64,000 nucleotides of DNA from DATDCV01 sp036524155 (GTDB taxonomy: Bacteria; Verrucomicrobiota; Verrucomicrobiia; Limisphaerales; UBA8199): assembly GCA_036524155.1 (NCBI GenBank), contig DATDCV010000404.1:1-64000 (forward strand), read 5' to 3'. The notes below the pieces were generated by a model. It saw only the letters and a list, made by a program, of their open reading frames with translations, was not told the origin of the DNA and made no database searches. The translations under genes and the position numbers were made by a program. Numbering within the stretch: position 1 is the first letter of the stretch; the number at the start of each line of letters is the position of its first letter. Below, piece after piece: positions 34,220 through 43,096 of this stretch.

Positions 34220-36679
34220 ATGAGACCCTGCCGCCACTGGCTTTGGCTGTTGTTGTTATTGCCTTTGGGCTTGGGCGTCGCCCGCTTGCGCTTTGACGTC
34301 GACATTCTGAATCTGCTGCCCGCCAACCTCTCCGTGGCTCAAGGACTCAAGCTCTATCAAAAGCACTTTGCAAACTCCGGCGAGCTGATCATCACACTGC
34401 AGGCTCCGTCGGCCGCGGAAGCGGAGGCCGCCGCCCGCTCCCTCGCAAACCTGCTCCGTCGACAAACCAATCTCGTTGCCGGAGTCACCTGGCAGCCGGC
34501 GTGGATGGACGAGCCGGCCCAGGCGATGGAACTGGTCGCTTACCTCTGGTTGAACCAGCCCCCCGGGGTGTTTGCCGAACTCACAGGTCGTCTGGCGAGT
34601 ACCAATCTCACCAGGACACTAAACGAAACCCGGGAACGGCTCACAACTTCACTCTCTCCCACCGACATCGCCCTGGGCGGTTATGACCCCTACGGCCTCA
34701 CGCGGCTGCCGGAATCAGTCTCGGCCGTTGCGCAGGACATGGGCACCGGCGACGAGCTTTTCACGTCCCAGGATGGCACCTTCCGATTGGTTTTTGTAGC
34801 GGGGAAGCCCGACCTTTCCGGCTACAAGGCCTGCCGAACGTGGCTTGCGCAACTGCAGCACATAATTGCAGAGGGGCAACGCTCAGGCCAGGTGCCCTCC
34901 ACAGCAGAACTCCATTACACTGGCCGCCCTGCCTTTGCCGTGGAGATTTCAAGGAGCATGGAAAATGACATGGGCGGGACCTCCGTCGGCACCTTGGCTG
35001 TCATCGGCCTCCTCTTTTGGCTGACACATCGCCGCTTCTTGCCACTCGTCTGGCTCTTGCTCCTGCTGGTGGCGATCCTTGCCGGAGCCCTGGCCCTGGG
35101 CGGCTTGTTCATCGGCACTATCAATATCGTTAGCCTGGGCTTTGCCTCCATCCTGCTGGGGCTGGCAGAGGATTTTGGCATTGTCATCTACGAGGAATCG
35201 CGCTCGCATCCGTCCTGGAGCGGACGGGAACTGCGCCGCGAAGCCGCGCCGGGCATCTGGTGGTCCGCCGTGACCACGGCTGGCGCCTTCCTCATGCTCA
35301 ATCTGAGTGCACTGCCGGGTCTGGCCCAACTCGGTTCGCTCGTCGCCATCGGTATCTTTCTCGCGGCTTTTGTCATGCTCTTCGGTTACACCCCGTTGGT
35401 GCTGCGTTTCCGCCGCACCGCGGACCGCCAGCCTCACCCCGCCGTCAAACGCGAACGGCTGCTTCTCTTCCAGACCAGCAGGCTTTTGCCCTCGCCCGTC
35501 ATCTGGACCATCTCGGCTTTGCTGTTGGTTGTGGCGGCCGGCCTGCTCTGGAAAGACGGCATCCGCACCGACAATTCTCCCGATCCTCTCAAACCGAAGA
35601 ACAGCGAAGCCTATGCCGCACTGGACAAGATCAAGGCCAGCCTCACCCGCTCCGAGGAGCCGCTCTGGGTTTTGATGCCGGGCCGGGACGAAGCCGAGGT
35701 GGGACAGCGGCTCGCCCAGGTCACCGTCTCATTGCGTGAAGCGGCCAGCAACCACCTCATCGCCGGGTTCACACTCCCCACGGTGCTGTGGCCGCGGCCG
35801 GACAACCAACGGGCCAACCGTCCGGTCGTCGCGGTCCTGGCGCAAGAGCGCGAGGCGTTGCACCGGGCCGCGCAGGACGCCGGCTTCACCTCCGACGCTT
35901 TCTTCGTCACAGAAAACGTCCTCGATGCGTGGAAAGCGGCCGCCACCACCACGAATGTTTTCTGGCCGACGAACGCAGCCAGCCGCTGGCTCCTGGCCCG
36001 GTTCGTCGCCCGGCCCGACAGTGGTTTCCTGGCGATGGGGTTGATTCAGCCCACCAACAACGCAGCGGCGACCAAACAGTTCGTGGCCGCCTGGCCTCCA
36101 GAGTTCGAACGCCAGGGCGTCATCCTCTCAGGTTGGAATCTGCTCGGATGGGCTGTATTCGACCTCGTCCTGCGCGAATTGCCCCGCGTGGTGATTGCCG
36201 TGTTTCTGCTCGTGATCCTGTCCTTGTGGCTGGCCTTCCGCAATCTCAAGGACGTGATCCTCAGCCTGGGCACGCTGGCCTTCAGCGCGGTGTGCCTGGC
36301 CGCCCTCACGGACCTCCTGCACTGGGATTGGAACCTTCTCAACGTGATGGGGCTTCCCCTCTTGTTGGGCATGGGGGTGGATTTCAGCATTCACATTCAA
36401 CTTGCCTTGCGCCGGCACGCCGGTGACCTGCTGGCCGTACGCCGCTCCGTCGGTCGTGCTCTCCTGCTTGCGGGCTCAACCACCGTGGCAGGCTTTGGGG
36501 CGCTGGCATTCTCGAGCAACGCCGGGATGGCGAGCCTGGGCAAGACCTGCGCGCTTGGTATCGTGTTGTCGCTGCTGGTTGCGGTTTACCTATTGCCCGT
36601 CTGGTGGCAGGCCTGCCATGGGCGCACGCCGGTTCAGCAACTGCTTCCGCCCGTGCGTCCCGACAAAAAAGCTGGCTGA
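34220..36679 (+). CDS. MMPL/RND-family exporter (HpnN-like)
   Basis: An 819-residue membrane protein starting at ATG 34220; the frame opens earlier at 34163. The pattern is RND/MMPL: one N-terminal transmembrane helix (about 8-22), a large outside domain, a block of helices around residues 255-415, a second outside domain (about 440-650) and a second block from about 660 to 805. GLAEDFGIVIYEE and LGMGVDFSIHIQLALRR are the family's charged signatures in the fourth helix of each half. Family members export hopanoids, lipids or glycolipids using the proton gradient. HpnN has this size, but no hopanoid gene is nearby, so the cargo is unknown. It stands alone with no adjacent membrane-fusion partner. 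Confidence 0.85.
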   Translation: MRPCRHWLWLLLLLPLGLGVARLRFDVDILNLLPANLSVAQGLKLYQKHFANSGELIITLQAPSAAEAEAAARSLANLLRRQTNLVAGVTWQPAWMDEPAQAMELVAYLWLNQPPGVFAELTGRLASTNLTRTLNETRERLTTSLSPTDIALGGYDPYGLTRLPESVSAVAQDMGTGDELFTSQDGTFRLVFVAGKPDLSGYKACRTWLAQLQHIIAEGQRSGQVPSTAELHYTGRPAFAVEISRSMENDMGGTSVGTLAVIGLLFWLTHRRFLPLVWLLLLLVAILAGALALGGLFIGTINIVSLGFASILLGLAEDFGIVIYEESRSHPSWSGRELRREAAPGIWWSAVTTAGAFLMLNLSALPGLAQLGSLVAIGIFLAAFVMLFGYTPLVLRFRRTADRQPHPAVKRERLLLFQTSRLLPSPVIWTISALLLVVAAGLLWKDGIRTDNSPDPLKPKNSEAYAALDKIKASLTRSEEPLWVLMPGRDEAEVGQRLAQVTVSLREAASNHLIAGFTLPTVLWPRPDNQRANRPVVAVLAQEREALHRAAQDAGFTSDAFFVTENVLDAWKAAATTTNVFWPTNAASRWLLARFVARPDSGFLAMGLIQPTNNAAATKQFVAAWPPEFERQGVILSGWNLLGWAVFDLVLRELPRVVIAVFLLVILSLWLAFRNLKDVILSLGTLAFSAVCLAALTDLLHWDWNLLNVMGLPLLLGMGVDFSIHIQLALRRHAGDLLAVRRSVGRALLLAGSTTVAGFGALAFSSNAGMASLGKTCALGIVLSLLVAVYLLPVWWQACHGRTPVQQLLPPVRPDKKAG

Positions 36680-36690
36680 AGCGCTCGGGG

Positions 36691-36804
36691 GTATCGCCTC
36701 AGTCTTGGGTCGGAGCGCCGATTTCTAATCGGCTTAAGCGAGCCGACGGCCGATGGTAAGCCGAGTGCAACTCGGCGCTCCGACCCAAGAGTGAGGGGGG
36801 GTAC
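36691..36804. repeat. ~114-bp palindromic repeat, copy 2 (intact)
   Basis: Copy 2 begins GTATCGCCTCAGTCTTGGG and ends GTGAGGGGGGGTAC, with the internal 17-base palindromes GCCGATTTCTAATCGGC and GCCGAGTGCAACTCGGC. It differs from copy 3 at one base before the latter's insertion point. It sits 11 bases after the exporter stop. Confidence 0.93.
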
Positions 36805-36955
36805 GCTCGGGTCCGTTTTTGGCTTGCGCCCTCAGCAGTAGCGACATCTTCGATACTCATAACGGGGTGCTTTCTCCTCGGCGCGCGATGCGCACGCGCA
36901 AGCGGCACTCACTTCCCGGGGCCAATCCCACGACTCTTACTCCCGGCACAGGCGC

Positions 36956-37441
36956 TCAGCCCGGCGCAGCCTTGGCGTAGCTCAACGGCACGACGAGCAC
37001 CGCGCATTCGGCTTTGCGCACGATCTTCTCCGCCACACTGCCAAAGAGCGTCTTGCCGACACCGGTATGGCCGTGTCGGCCCAGCACAATCACGTCGACG
37101 CGGACCGCCTTGGCAAATTCAAGAATGGTCGCCGCATCCGGTCCGATGCGGAATTCGATCTTCACGTCGAGGCCACTGGGTATGCGCGAGAGATACGCGG
37201 CAGCGACTTTGGCGTCGATTGCTTTCTTCGCTTCGGCGTTAACATTGTCCACCTCGGCGATGTAGGACTTCCAGAACTGCGCGTCCGGCTCATGGATGAC
37301 GTGAAGCAAAAACAGGGTTGCACCGGGGCGGCGGACGGCGGCGTCCAGAGCGAACTCGAAGGCCGCGTCCGCGCTTTCGGAGAAGTCCGTGCAGAACAGG
37401 ATGCGTTTGAAACGTGACTCGGGCCGCGCGGGATTGGTCAT
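36956..37441 (-). CDS. Universal stress protein of the TRAP operon
   Basis: A 161-residue UspA-fold protein. The ATP-binding signature G-x2-G-x9-G-S is present as GRHGHTGVGKTLFGS (about 130-144), and the opening FKRILFCTDFSESADAAFEFA is typical. It therefore likely belongs to the ATP-binding Usp class. It is the last gene of a dctP-dctQ-dctM-usp unit on the minus strand, with 10 bases after dctM. The same order occurs in the Halomonas ectoine TRAP system, where TeaD, a Usp protein, tunes TeaABC transport. A similar regulatory role is inferred, not shown. Confidence 0.92.
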   Translation of the reverse strand: MTNPARPESRFKRILFCTDFSESADAAFEFALDAAVRRPGATLFLLHVIHEPDAQFWKSYIAEVDNVNAEAKKAIDAKVAAAYLSRIPSGLDVKIEFRIGPDAATILEFAKAVRVDVIVLGRHGHTGVGKTLFGSVAEKIVRKAECAVLVVPLSYAKAAPG

Positions 37442-37451
37442 GTTGCCTCCG

Positions 37452-38753
37452 TTACTTGAGCAGGTTCGGCAGGAAGGTGGCGATCTGCGGAAAGATCACG
37501 AGCAGAATGGCGGCCAGAACGAGCGCCCAAAGGAAGGGCATGCTGCCGCGGAACACCTTTTCCAGCGGCACATCACGCGCCATGCCGCTGACGACATAAA
37601 CGCAAACGCCCACCGGCGGCGTGATTACCCCCATCATCGTCACCACCACGATCATTACGCCGAACCAAATGATGTCGTAGCCCAGCGCCAGGATGACCGG
37701 ATAGAAAATCGGGATTGTCAGGATATCGAGCGCCAGCGCGTCGAGAAAACAACCGCCGATGAGGTAGAAAATGATGATCAAGGCGATGATGCACCACCCG
37801 GGCAGCGCCAACCCAGCCAGCCAGGAGGCCAGGTTCGACGGGACCTGGGTTACGGCGAGGAATTTGCCGAAGATAATCGCCCCGGCCACGATCACCATTA
37901 CCATGCAAGACGTGCGAATGGACTCGTTGAGGCATTGGAACAATTTGTGCCAGGTCAGCTCGCGTTTCACCAGCGCGATCACGAGCGTGCCCGCCGCGCC
38001 GATCGCTGCCCCTTCGGTGGCCGTGAAAAACCCGCTGAACATCCCGCCCATGACCAGCACGAACAGCACGAGCGTTTCCCAGACGCCCCGCAACGAAGCG
38101 AACTTCTGCCGCCAGGTAAATACCGGTCCGGGAGGGCCGAGCTCCGGCTTGCGTGTGCACTCGATGAGTATCACGGCGCAGAACATCAGTGCGATCATCA
38201 GGCCCGGCGCCACGCCCGCAATGAACAGTTTGCCGATGGACTGCTCCGTCAGGATCGCATAGACGATGAACACGATGCTGGGCGGGATCAACATGCCGAT
38301 GCCGCCGCCGGCCGCGATGCAGCCCGTCGCGAGCTGCAGGTCATACTTGTAGCGGCGCATCTCGGGCAGCGCCACCGAGGCGATGGTGGCGGAGGTCGCC
38401 GGACCCGAGCCGCAAATCGCGCCGAAGGCGGTGCAAGCGCCGACGGTGGACATCGCCAGGCCACCCGGCAGCCGGCCCATCCAGTGATAGGCGGCATTGA
38501 AAAGCCCGCGGCTGATCCCGGTGTGGAAGGCAATCTGCCCCATCAGGATGAATAGCGGAATCGTCGTCAGGTTGTAGTCCGAGAACGTGCTGAAGAGATC
38601 GATGGTGGCCATGCTGAAAGCCGCCTGGGGGGAGACCATCAACGCGAACCCGAGCAATCCCACAACCGCCATCACGAAACCAACGGGCATGGAACCCGCC
38701 AGCAGCAGCAGCAGCAGGGCGAAACCGATTAACGCTCCCAGGGTCGGTGTCAT
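37452..38753 (-). CDS. dctM: TRAP transporter large permease (DctM type)
   Basis: A 433-residue membrane protein. Its ATG at 38753 overlaps the dctQ stop as ATGA, which decides the start against a longer frame from 38921. It has a dozen hydrophobic segments, with DctM-like landmarks CGSGPATSATIASVALPEM near residue 105, GGIGMLIPPSI, and GGCFLDALALDILTIPIFYPV near 350. TRAP large permeases drive uptake with the sodium gradient. The substrate of this system is not readable from sequence; TRAP systems usually take carboxylates, including sugar acids and sialic acid. Confidence 0.93.
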   Translation of the reverse strand: MTPTLGALIGFALLLLLLAGSMPVGFVMAVVGLLGFALMVSPQAAFSMATIDLFSTFSDYNLTTIPLFILMGQIAFHTGISRGLFNAAYHWMGRLPGGLAMSTVGACTAFGAICGSGPATSATIASVALPEMRRYKYDLQLATGCIAAGGGIGMLIPPSIVFIVYAILTEQSIGKLFIAGVAPGLMIALMFCAVILIECTRKPELGPPGPVFTWRQKFASLRGVWETLVLFVLVMGGMFSGFFTATEGAAIGAAGTLVIALVKRELTWHKLFQCLNESIRTSCMVMVIVAGAIIFGKFLAVTQVPSNLASWLAGLALPGWCIIALIIIFYLIGGCFLDALALDILTIPIFYPVILALGYDIIWFGVMIVVVTMMGVITPPVGVCVYVVSGMARDVPLEKVFRGSMPFLWALVLAAILLVIFPQIATFLPNLLK

Positions 38754-39277
38754 GGCTTGATCATCGGTTTGCCCGGGTGGGTCAGGTGGTACAGTTTGAT
38801 CAGGACAACCAAAACACAGGAAGCCGCCAGCACATACGGCACCCAGAAAACCGGGAGCTGCAATGTCATGCTGACTTCGCCCTTCTGCCGCAATGAATTG
38901 CCGTAGTCCACACAGCCCCACGCCAGCAGCCCGAACAGCGCCATCCCGCCGAACCGCATCAATGCGTCTACCACGACGCGGCCATGCCGGCCCAGCTTGT
39001 GGAAGAAGAACTCAATGGCCACATGGCCTTTGATGGCGGTGGTATAGGGCAGCGCGGCGGCCGCGGTAATCGCGGCGGCGATCTTGACGAGGTCGTAAGC
39101 GCCGGTTAGCGACAGGCTGAATTTGCGCAGAACCACATCAGCGGTGGTGACCAACACCATGACCATGAGCCCCGCCCCCGCGACCCAGGCGAGCGCCTGG
39201 ACTACCGCCCGAAGCGCGTCGTGGTACAGTTCGATCACTCGCCGCAGGCCGGCCAGTGAGTCAGACGGCGAACTCAT
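38750..39277 (-). CDS. dctQ: TRAP transporter small permease (DctQ type)
   Basis: A 175-residue membrane protein with four predicted helices (about 22-44, 58-78, 96-116, 136-160), the usual size for DctQ. The motif VTTADVVLRKFS and the following GAYDLVKIAAA match the family. The ATG at 39277 overlaps the dctP stop as ATGA, so the longer frame to 39355 is discarded. It couples the binding protein to DctM. Confidence 0.92.
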   Translation of the reverse strand: MSSPSDSLAGLRRVIELYHDALRAVVQALAWVAGAGLMVMVLVTTADVVLRKFSLSLTGAYDLVKIAAAITAAAALPYTTAIKGHVAIEFFFHKLGRHGRVVVDALMRFGGMALFGLLAWGCVDYGNSLRQKGEVSMTLQLPVFWVPYVLAASCVLVVLIKLYHLTHPGKPMIKP

Positions 39278-40332
39278 TTGGTGGCCGCGGCTTTGGCAAG
39301 CTCGGCCTGGATGTCCGCCAGCATCGCATCGCCTGGCAGGTTCTTCCCCTTGCACGCCGCTGTGTAGGTGTCCAGGACCGGCTTAACCGCGGTCTTCCAC
39401 TGTTGCTGCTCGGCTTCGGGCAATTGTACAAACTGGCGTTTGAGCTGCGTGACGAAGTCGCGTCCCGCTTGATCCGCCTGGTCCCAGGCTTCGCCGTGTT
39501 TGGCAACCCATTCCTGGCTGACGTCGGTGAAAATCTTTTGCACGTCTGCAGGCAGCGCGGCCCATTTGTCTTTGTTCATCACTACGAACATCGCGGTGGT
39601 GTAGCCGATGGCCGTGGAATCCACGACATACTCGATGGTTTCGCCCTGTTTCCAGCCCTTGAGAGTTTCGATGGGGCACAGCGTGGCATCAACCACGCCC
39701 TTCGAAAGCGCCTCGTAGGTTTCCGGCTGGCTCATGGCGACCGGCGTGCCGCCCAGCGATTCGACGATCTTGGCCGACAAGCCCGTGGCGCGTACCTTCA
39801 AGCCCTTGAGGTCCGCGAGCGATTTGACCGGTTTCTTACTCGCGAGGATGCCAGGCCCGTGCGCGTGCACGTAGAGCACTTTAACATCGGCTAATTCGGC
39901 TGGCTGATACTTCTGGATCATCGCGTTGGCAATGCGCGTCGCAGTCAGGCCGTTGGGATAACCGACGGGCAAATCCAACCCTTCGATCAACGGAAACCGT
40001 CCCCGCGTATAGGCAAAGCAGCTCATCCCCAGGTCGGAGATTCCCTTCACCACGCCTTCATAACACTGGTCGGCCTTCGTGAGCGAGCCAGCGGGATAGA
40101 TGGTGATCTGAACCCGACCATCGGTACGCTTCTGAATTTCGTGCGCCCAGTTGGTCGCGGCGATGCACTGCACGTGAGTCGGCGGGAAGAAGATGCTGTA
40201 GGACAGCTTGATGGTTTCCGCCGGCCTGGCAGATTCGCCCGACTTGGTGTCTCCGGCGGGCTTGCAGGCTGTCAGGCACACCGCAGCGAGCAGGGTGGCG
40301 CCCGCCGCCAACGACCATTGTTTCACATTCAT
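39274..40332 (-). CDS. dctP: TRAP transporter substrate-binding lipoprotein (DctP type)
   Basis: A 352-residue protein starting at ATG 40332; an 11-residue longer frame exists. Lipobox LTAC predicts a lipid-anchored Cys23, which is unusual for DctP proteins, since these are often free in the periplasm. The DctP core is clear: LSYSIFFPPTHVQCIAATNW, then VQITIYPAGSLTKADQCYEGV, LKGLKVRATG and a conserved Arg in that segment that binds the substrate carboxylate in the family. It is the first gene of the dctP-dctQ-dctM-usp unit, and a divergent GH36 operon starts 234 bases away. That layout invites a shared control region and suggests the imported acid comes from the neighbouring glycan breakdown (inference). 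Confidence 0.92.
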   Translation of the reverse strand: MNVKQWSLAAGATLLAAVCLTACKPAGDTKSGESARPAETIKLSYSIFFPPTHVQCIAATNWAHEIQKRTDGRVQITIYPAGSLTKADQCYEGVVKGISDLGMSCFAYTRGRFPLIEGLDLPVGYPNGLTATRIANAMIQKYQPAELADVKVLYVHAHGPGILASKKPVKSLADLKGLKVRATGLSAKIVESLGGTPVAMSQPETYEALSKGVVDATLCPIETLKGWKQGETIEYVVDSTAIGYTTAMFVVMNKDKWAALPADVQKIFTDVSQEWVAKHGEAWDQADQAGRDFVTQLKRQFVQLPEAEQQQWKTAVKPVLDTYTAACKGKNLPGDAMLADIQAELAKAAATK

Positions 40333-40565
40333 AGGAGTCCGTTTAGGGTCTGTTTGCGTTTCCATATTCCCTGCCTCGCTTGATCACGCGGGCCGGGCAC
40401 GACGCTACGGTGACCTTATAGACCAATCCTCACGCCGACCGCAAGAACTCCGTACATAGGCTCGAGTGAAAAACCGCCACGCTGCGGCCGAATGTCGGTG
40501 GTGCGATTATGATCTTTCCGACCAAGGCAAAAAAGATTCTCCTGTTTCGAAGAGATGGCTTACGC

Positions 40566-43058
40566 ATGAAAACTTGCACCTTCAGTTTTTTTATCTTCGC
40601 GTTGGCTGCGGCGGTCTGCTGCTCCTTCACGGCCCGGGCTGTCGCACCGACTGAATTCGAACTCGCCGAAACCGCGCGCTGGGCGGCCGCCAAGTTCAAA
40701 TCGGTCGCCGATACCGCCAGGCCCGGTGCCGGGCTTTATGTCCTCGCCAACAACGATGCGGTCCAGTTGAACGCGCGCGGGGGCAGACCAATGCGAATCG
40801 TGGACAAATCGTTTACCCGCGGCTTGTATTGCCATGCCACGAGCAGAGTCATCGTGCGTCTGCCCGGTGAGGGCGCCGAGTTGACTGCCATAGCCGGTGT
40901 GGACAGCAACGAGCAGACCGGCGGCGGCCGCGGCAGTGTGCACTTCGCCGTGAAGGCGGGCGGTCAGGAGCGGTTCAAGTCCGAGCTGCTGCGTGAAGGA
41001 ATGGAAGGTGTGCCCGTGCAAGTCGCTCTCGACGGCGCGACGGACTTCGAGTTGCTGGTGGACGACGGCGGCGACGGCATCGCCTGCGACCAGGCGGACT
41101 GGGCCGAGGCTCGCGTGAAGCTCAAAGACGGCCGCGAACTCTGGCTGGCCGATTTGCCCCTGACCGAAGGCCCCGCCCGCAAGCCGCTGACCACCGACCC
41201 GCCTTTTGCGTTCACCTATGACGGCAAGCCTTCAACAACGTTGTTGCCGCAATGGAAAGTGGAGCGCTCAAGTCGCGACCTCGACGCACAACGCGTTGAG
41301 CACATGCTCGTCTATCGGGACGAAGCCACCGGCCTCCAGGTGCGGTGCATAGCCGTTGAGTACCGCGACTTTCCGACGGTCGAATGGACGGTCTATTTCA
41401 AGAACCTGGGCCAGGCGGAAACCCCCGTGCTGTCGGATATCGAAGCGCTCGACTTGACGTTGCAGCGCCCTGGCCGTGGGGAGTTCTTGCTGCATCACTT
41501 CACCGGCAGCCCCTGCCTTCCGAACGACTACGAACCGTTCGAGATCACGCTCAAATCGGGCACAGTCAAACGCGTCACCGCAGCGGGAGGTCGTCCCACG
41601 AACAGTGACTTGCCTTACTTCAACCTCGCGTGGGCGGAGGAAGGTCTGATCATTGTGGTTGGCTGGCCGGGGCAATGGGCTGCGGAATTTACGCGCGACC
41701 AGGCGACCGGATTGCGAGTAACCGCCGGCCAGGAAAAGACGCACCTCAAGCTGCATCCCGGCGAGGAGATTCGTACTCCGCTTATGGCGCTCCAATTCTG
41801 GCGCGGCGACTGGATTCGAGCGCAGAACATTTGGCGGCGCTGGATGCTCGCCCACAATCTGCCGCGCCCGGGCGGCAAACTCCCGCCTGTGCAAATGGCG
41901 GCCTGCAGTTCGCACCAGTTCGGCGAGATGATCAACGCCAATTCCGCCAGTCAGAAGCTTTTCGTCGATCGCTATCTCGAGGAGAAACTGCCGCTGGATT
42001 ACTGGTGGATGGATGCCGGCTGGTACTGGTGCGATGGGAGCTGGCCAAAGACCGGCACGTGGGAAGTGGACACGAATCGCTTCCCGGGCGGCCTGCGGCC
42101 CATCTCGGACCATGCCCGGGCGAAGGGCGTCAAGACGATCGTCTGGTTTGAACCGGAGCGCGTTCACAGCGGCACCTGGCTGACGGAGCAACATCCCGAC
42201 TGGATCCTGGGGGGAAAAAACGGCGGCCTGTTGAACCTGGGAAATCCCGAAGCGCTCCGCTGGCTAACCGACCATGTGGACCGGCTTCTGACCGAGCAGG
42301 GGATCGACCTGTATCGCCAGGATTTCAACATCGACCCGCTGAGCTTCTGGCAAAAGAACGACACGCCAGACCGCCAGGGCATTACCGAAAACCACCACGT
42401 CATCGGTTATCTTGCCTATTGGGACGAACTGCGCCGCCGCCACCCGAACATGCTGATTGACTCGTGCGCTTCGGGCGGACGTCGCAACGACCTCGAAACT
42501 CTCCGCCGCGCCGTGCCGTTGCTGCGGAGCGATTACATCATGGAACCGGTGGGTAACCAGGGCCATACCTACGGCCTCTCGTTTTGGGTGCCGTTCCAGG
42601 GCACAGGCACCGGTTCCGGCGCCCTGTCGCCTTACCTGCTCCGCAGCACCATGGTCACCCATTTCACCGCCTGTTTTGACGTGCGCCGCAAAGATCTCGA
42701 CTACGAAATGCTCCGCCGCGTGCTGGGCCAGTGGCAACGCTATGCCAACTGCTACTTCGGCGATTACTACCCGCTCACTCCCTACAACCTGGATCGTTCG
42801 CTTTGGATCGCGTGGCAGTTCGACGTGCCCGAAAAAGGCGAGGGCCTGGTCCAGGCGTTCCGCCGCGACCAGAGCGTTTACGAAAGCGCCCGTTTCAAGC
42901 TGGCGGAGCTTGAGCCGGCTGCTCAGTATCGGGTTACCAACCTCGATTCCGGCGAGGCGAAGACAATTCCCGGTCACGAACTCATCGGGAATGGCTTGTC
43001 CATCTCCATCCGGGAGCAGCCCGGCGATGCCGTGTGGACGTACGCGAAGATCAAATAA
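40566..43058 (+). CDS. NPCBM-GH36 alpha-galactosidase-like enzyme, paralogue 1
   Basis: An 830-residue secreted protein starting at ATG 40566; the frame opens at 40509. Signal peptide about 1-25. An NPCBM-type carbohydrate-binding domain (about 45-200) precedes the GH36 core. The core shows DYWWMDAGWYW, IVWFEPERV, YRQDFN with Asp586 as the predicted nucleophile, CASGGRRNDLETLRR, and LRSDY with Asp656 as the predicted acid/base. GH36 retains configuration and removes alpha-galactose. It heads a run of three similar genes with short gaps (38 and 4 bases), so the three are likely one operon. Only this copy carries NPCBM. Confidence 0.87.
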   Translation: MKTCTFSFFIFALAAAVCCSFTARAVAPTEFELAETARWAAAKFKSVADTARPGAGLYVLANNDAVQLNARGGRPMRIVDKSFTRGLYCHATSRVIVRLPGEGAELTAIAGVDSNEQTGGGRGSVHFAVKAGGQERFKSELLREGMEGVPVQVALDGATDFELLVDDGGDGIACDQADWAEARVKLKDGRELWLADLPLTEGPARKPLTTDPPFAFTYDGKPSTTLLPQWKVERSSRDLDAQRVEHMLVYRDEATGLQVRCIAVEYRDFPTVEWTVYFKNLGQAETPVLSDIEALDLTLQRPGRGEFLLHHFTGSPCLPNDYEPFEITLKSGTVKRVTAAGGRPTNSDLPYFNLAWAEEGLIIVVGWPGQWAAEFTRDQATGLRVTAGQEKTHLKLHPGEEIRTPLMALQFWRGDWIRAQNIWRRWMLAHNLPRPGGKLPPVQMAACSSHQFGEMINANSASQKLFVDRYLEEKLPLDYWWMDAGWYWCDGSWPKTGTWEVDTNRFPGGLRPISDHARAKGVKTIVWFEPERVHSGTWLTEQHPDWILGGKNGGLLNLGNPEALRWLTDHVDRLLTEQGIDLYRQDFNIDPLSFWQKNDTPDRQGITENHHVIGYLAYWDELRRRHPNMLIDSCASGGRRNDLETLRRAVPLLRSDYIMEPVGNQGHTYGLSFWVPFQGTGTGSGALSPYLLRSTMVTHFTACFDVRRKDLDYEMLRRVLGQWQRYANCYFGDYYPLTPYNLDRSLWIAWQFDVPEKGEGLVQAFRRDQSVYESARFKLAELEPAAQYRVTNLDSGEAKTIPGHELIGNGLSISIREQPGDAVWTYAKIK

Positions 43059-43096
43059 AGGCATGCGTGGTTCGCCGTCAGAAAGGCATTAACCGC

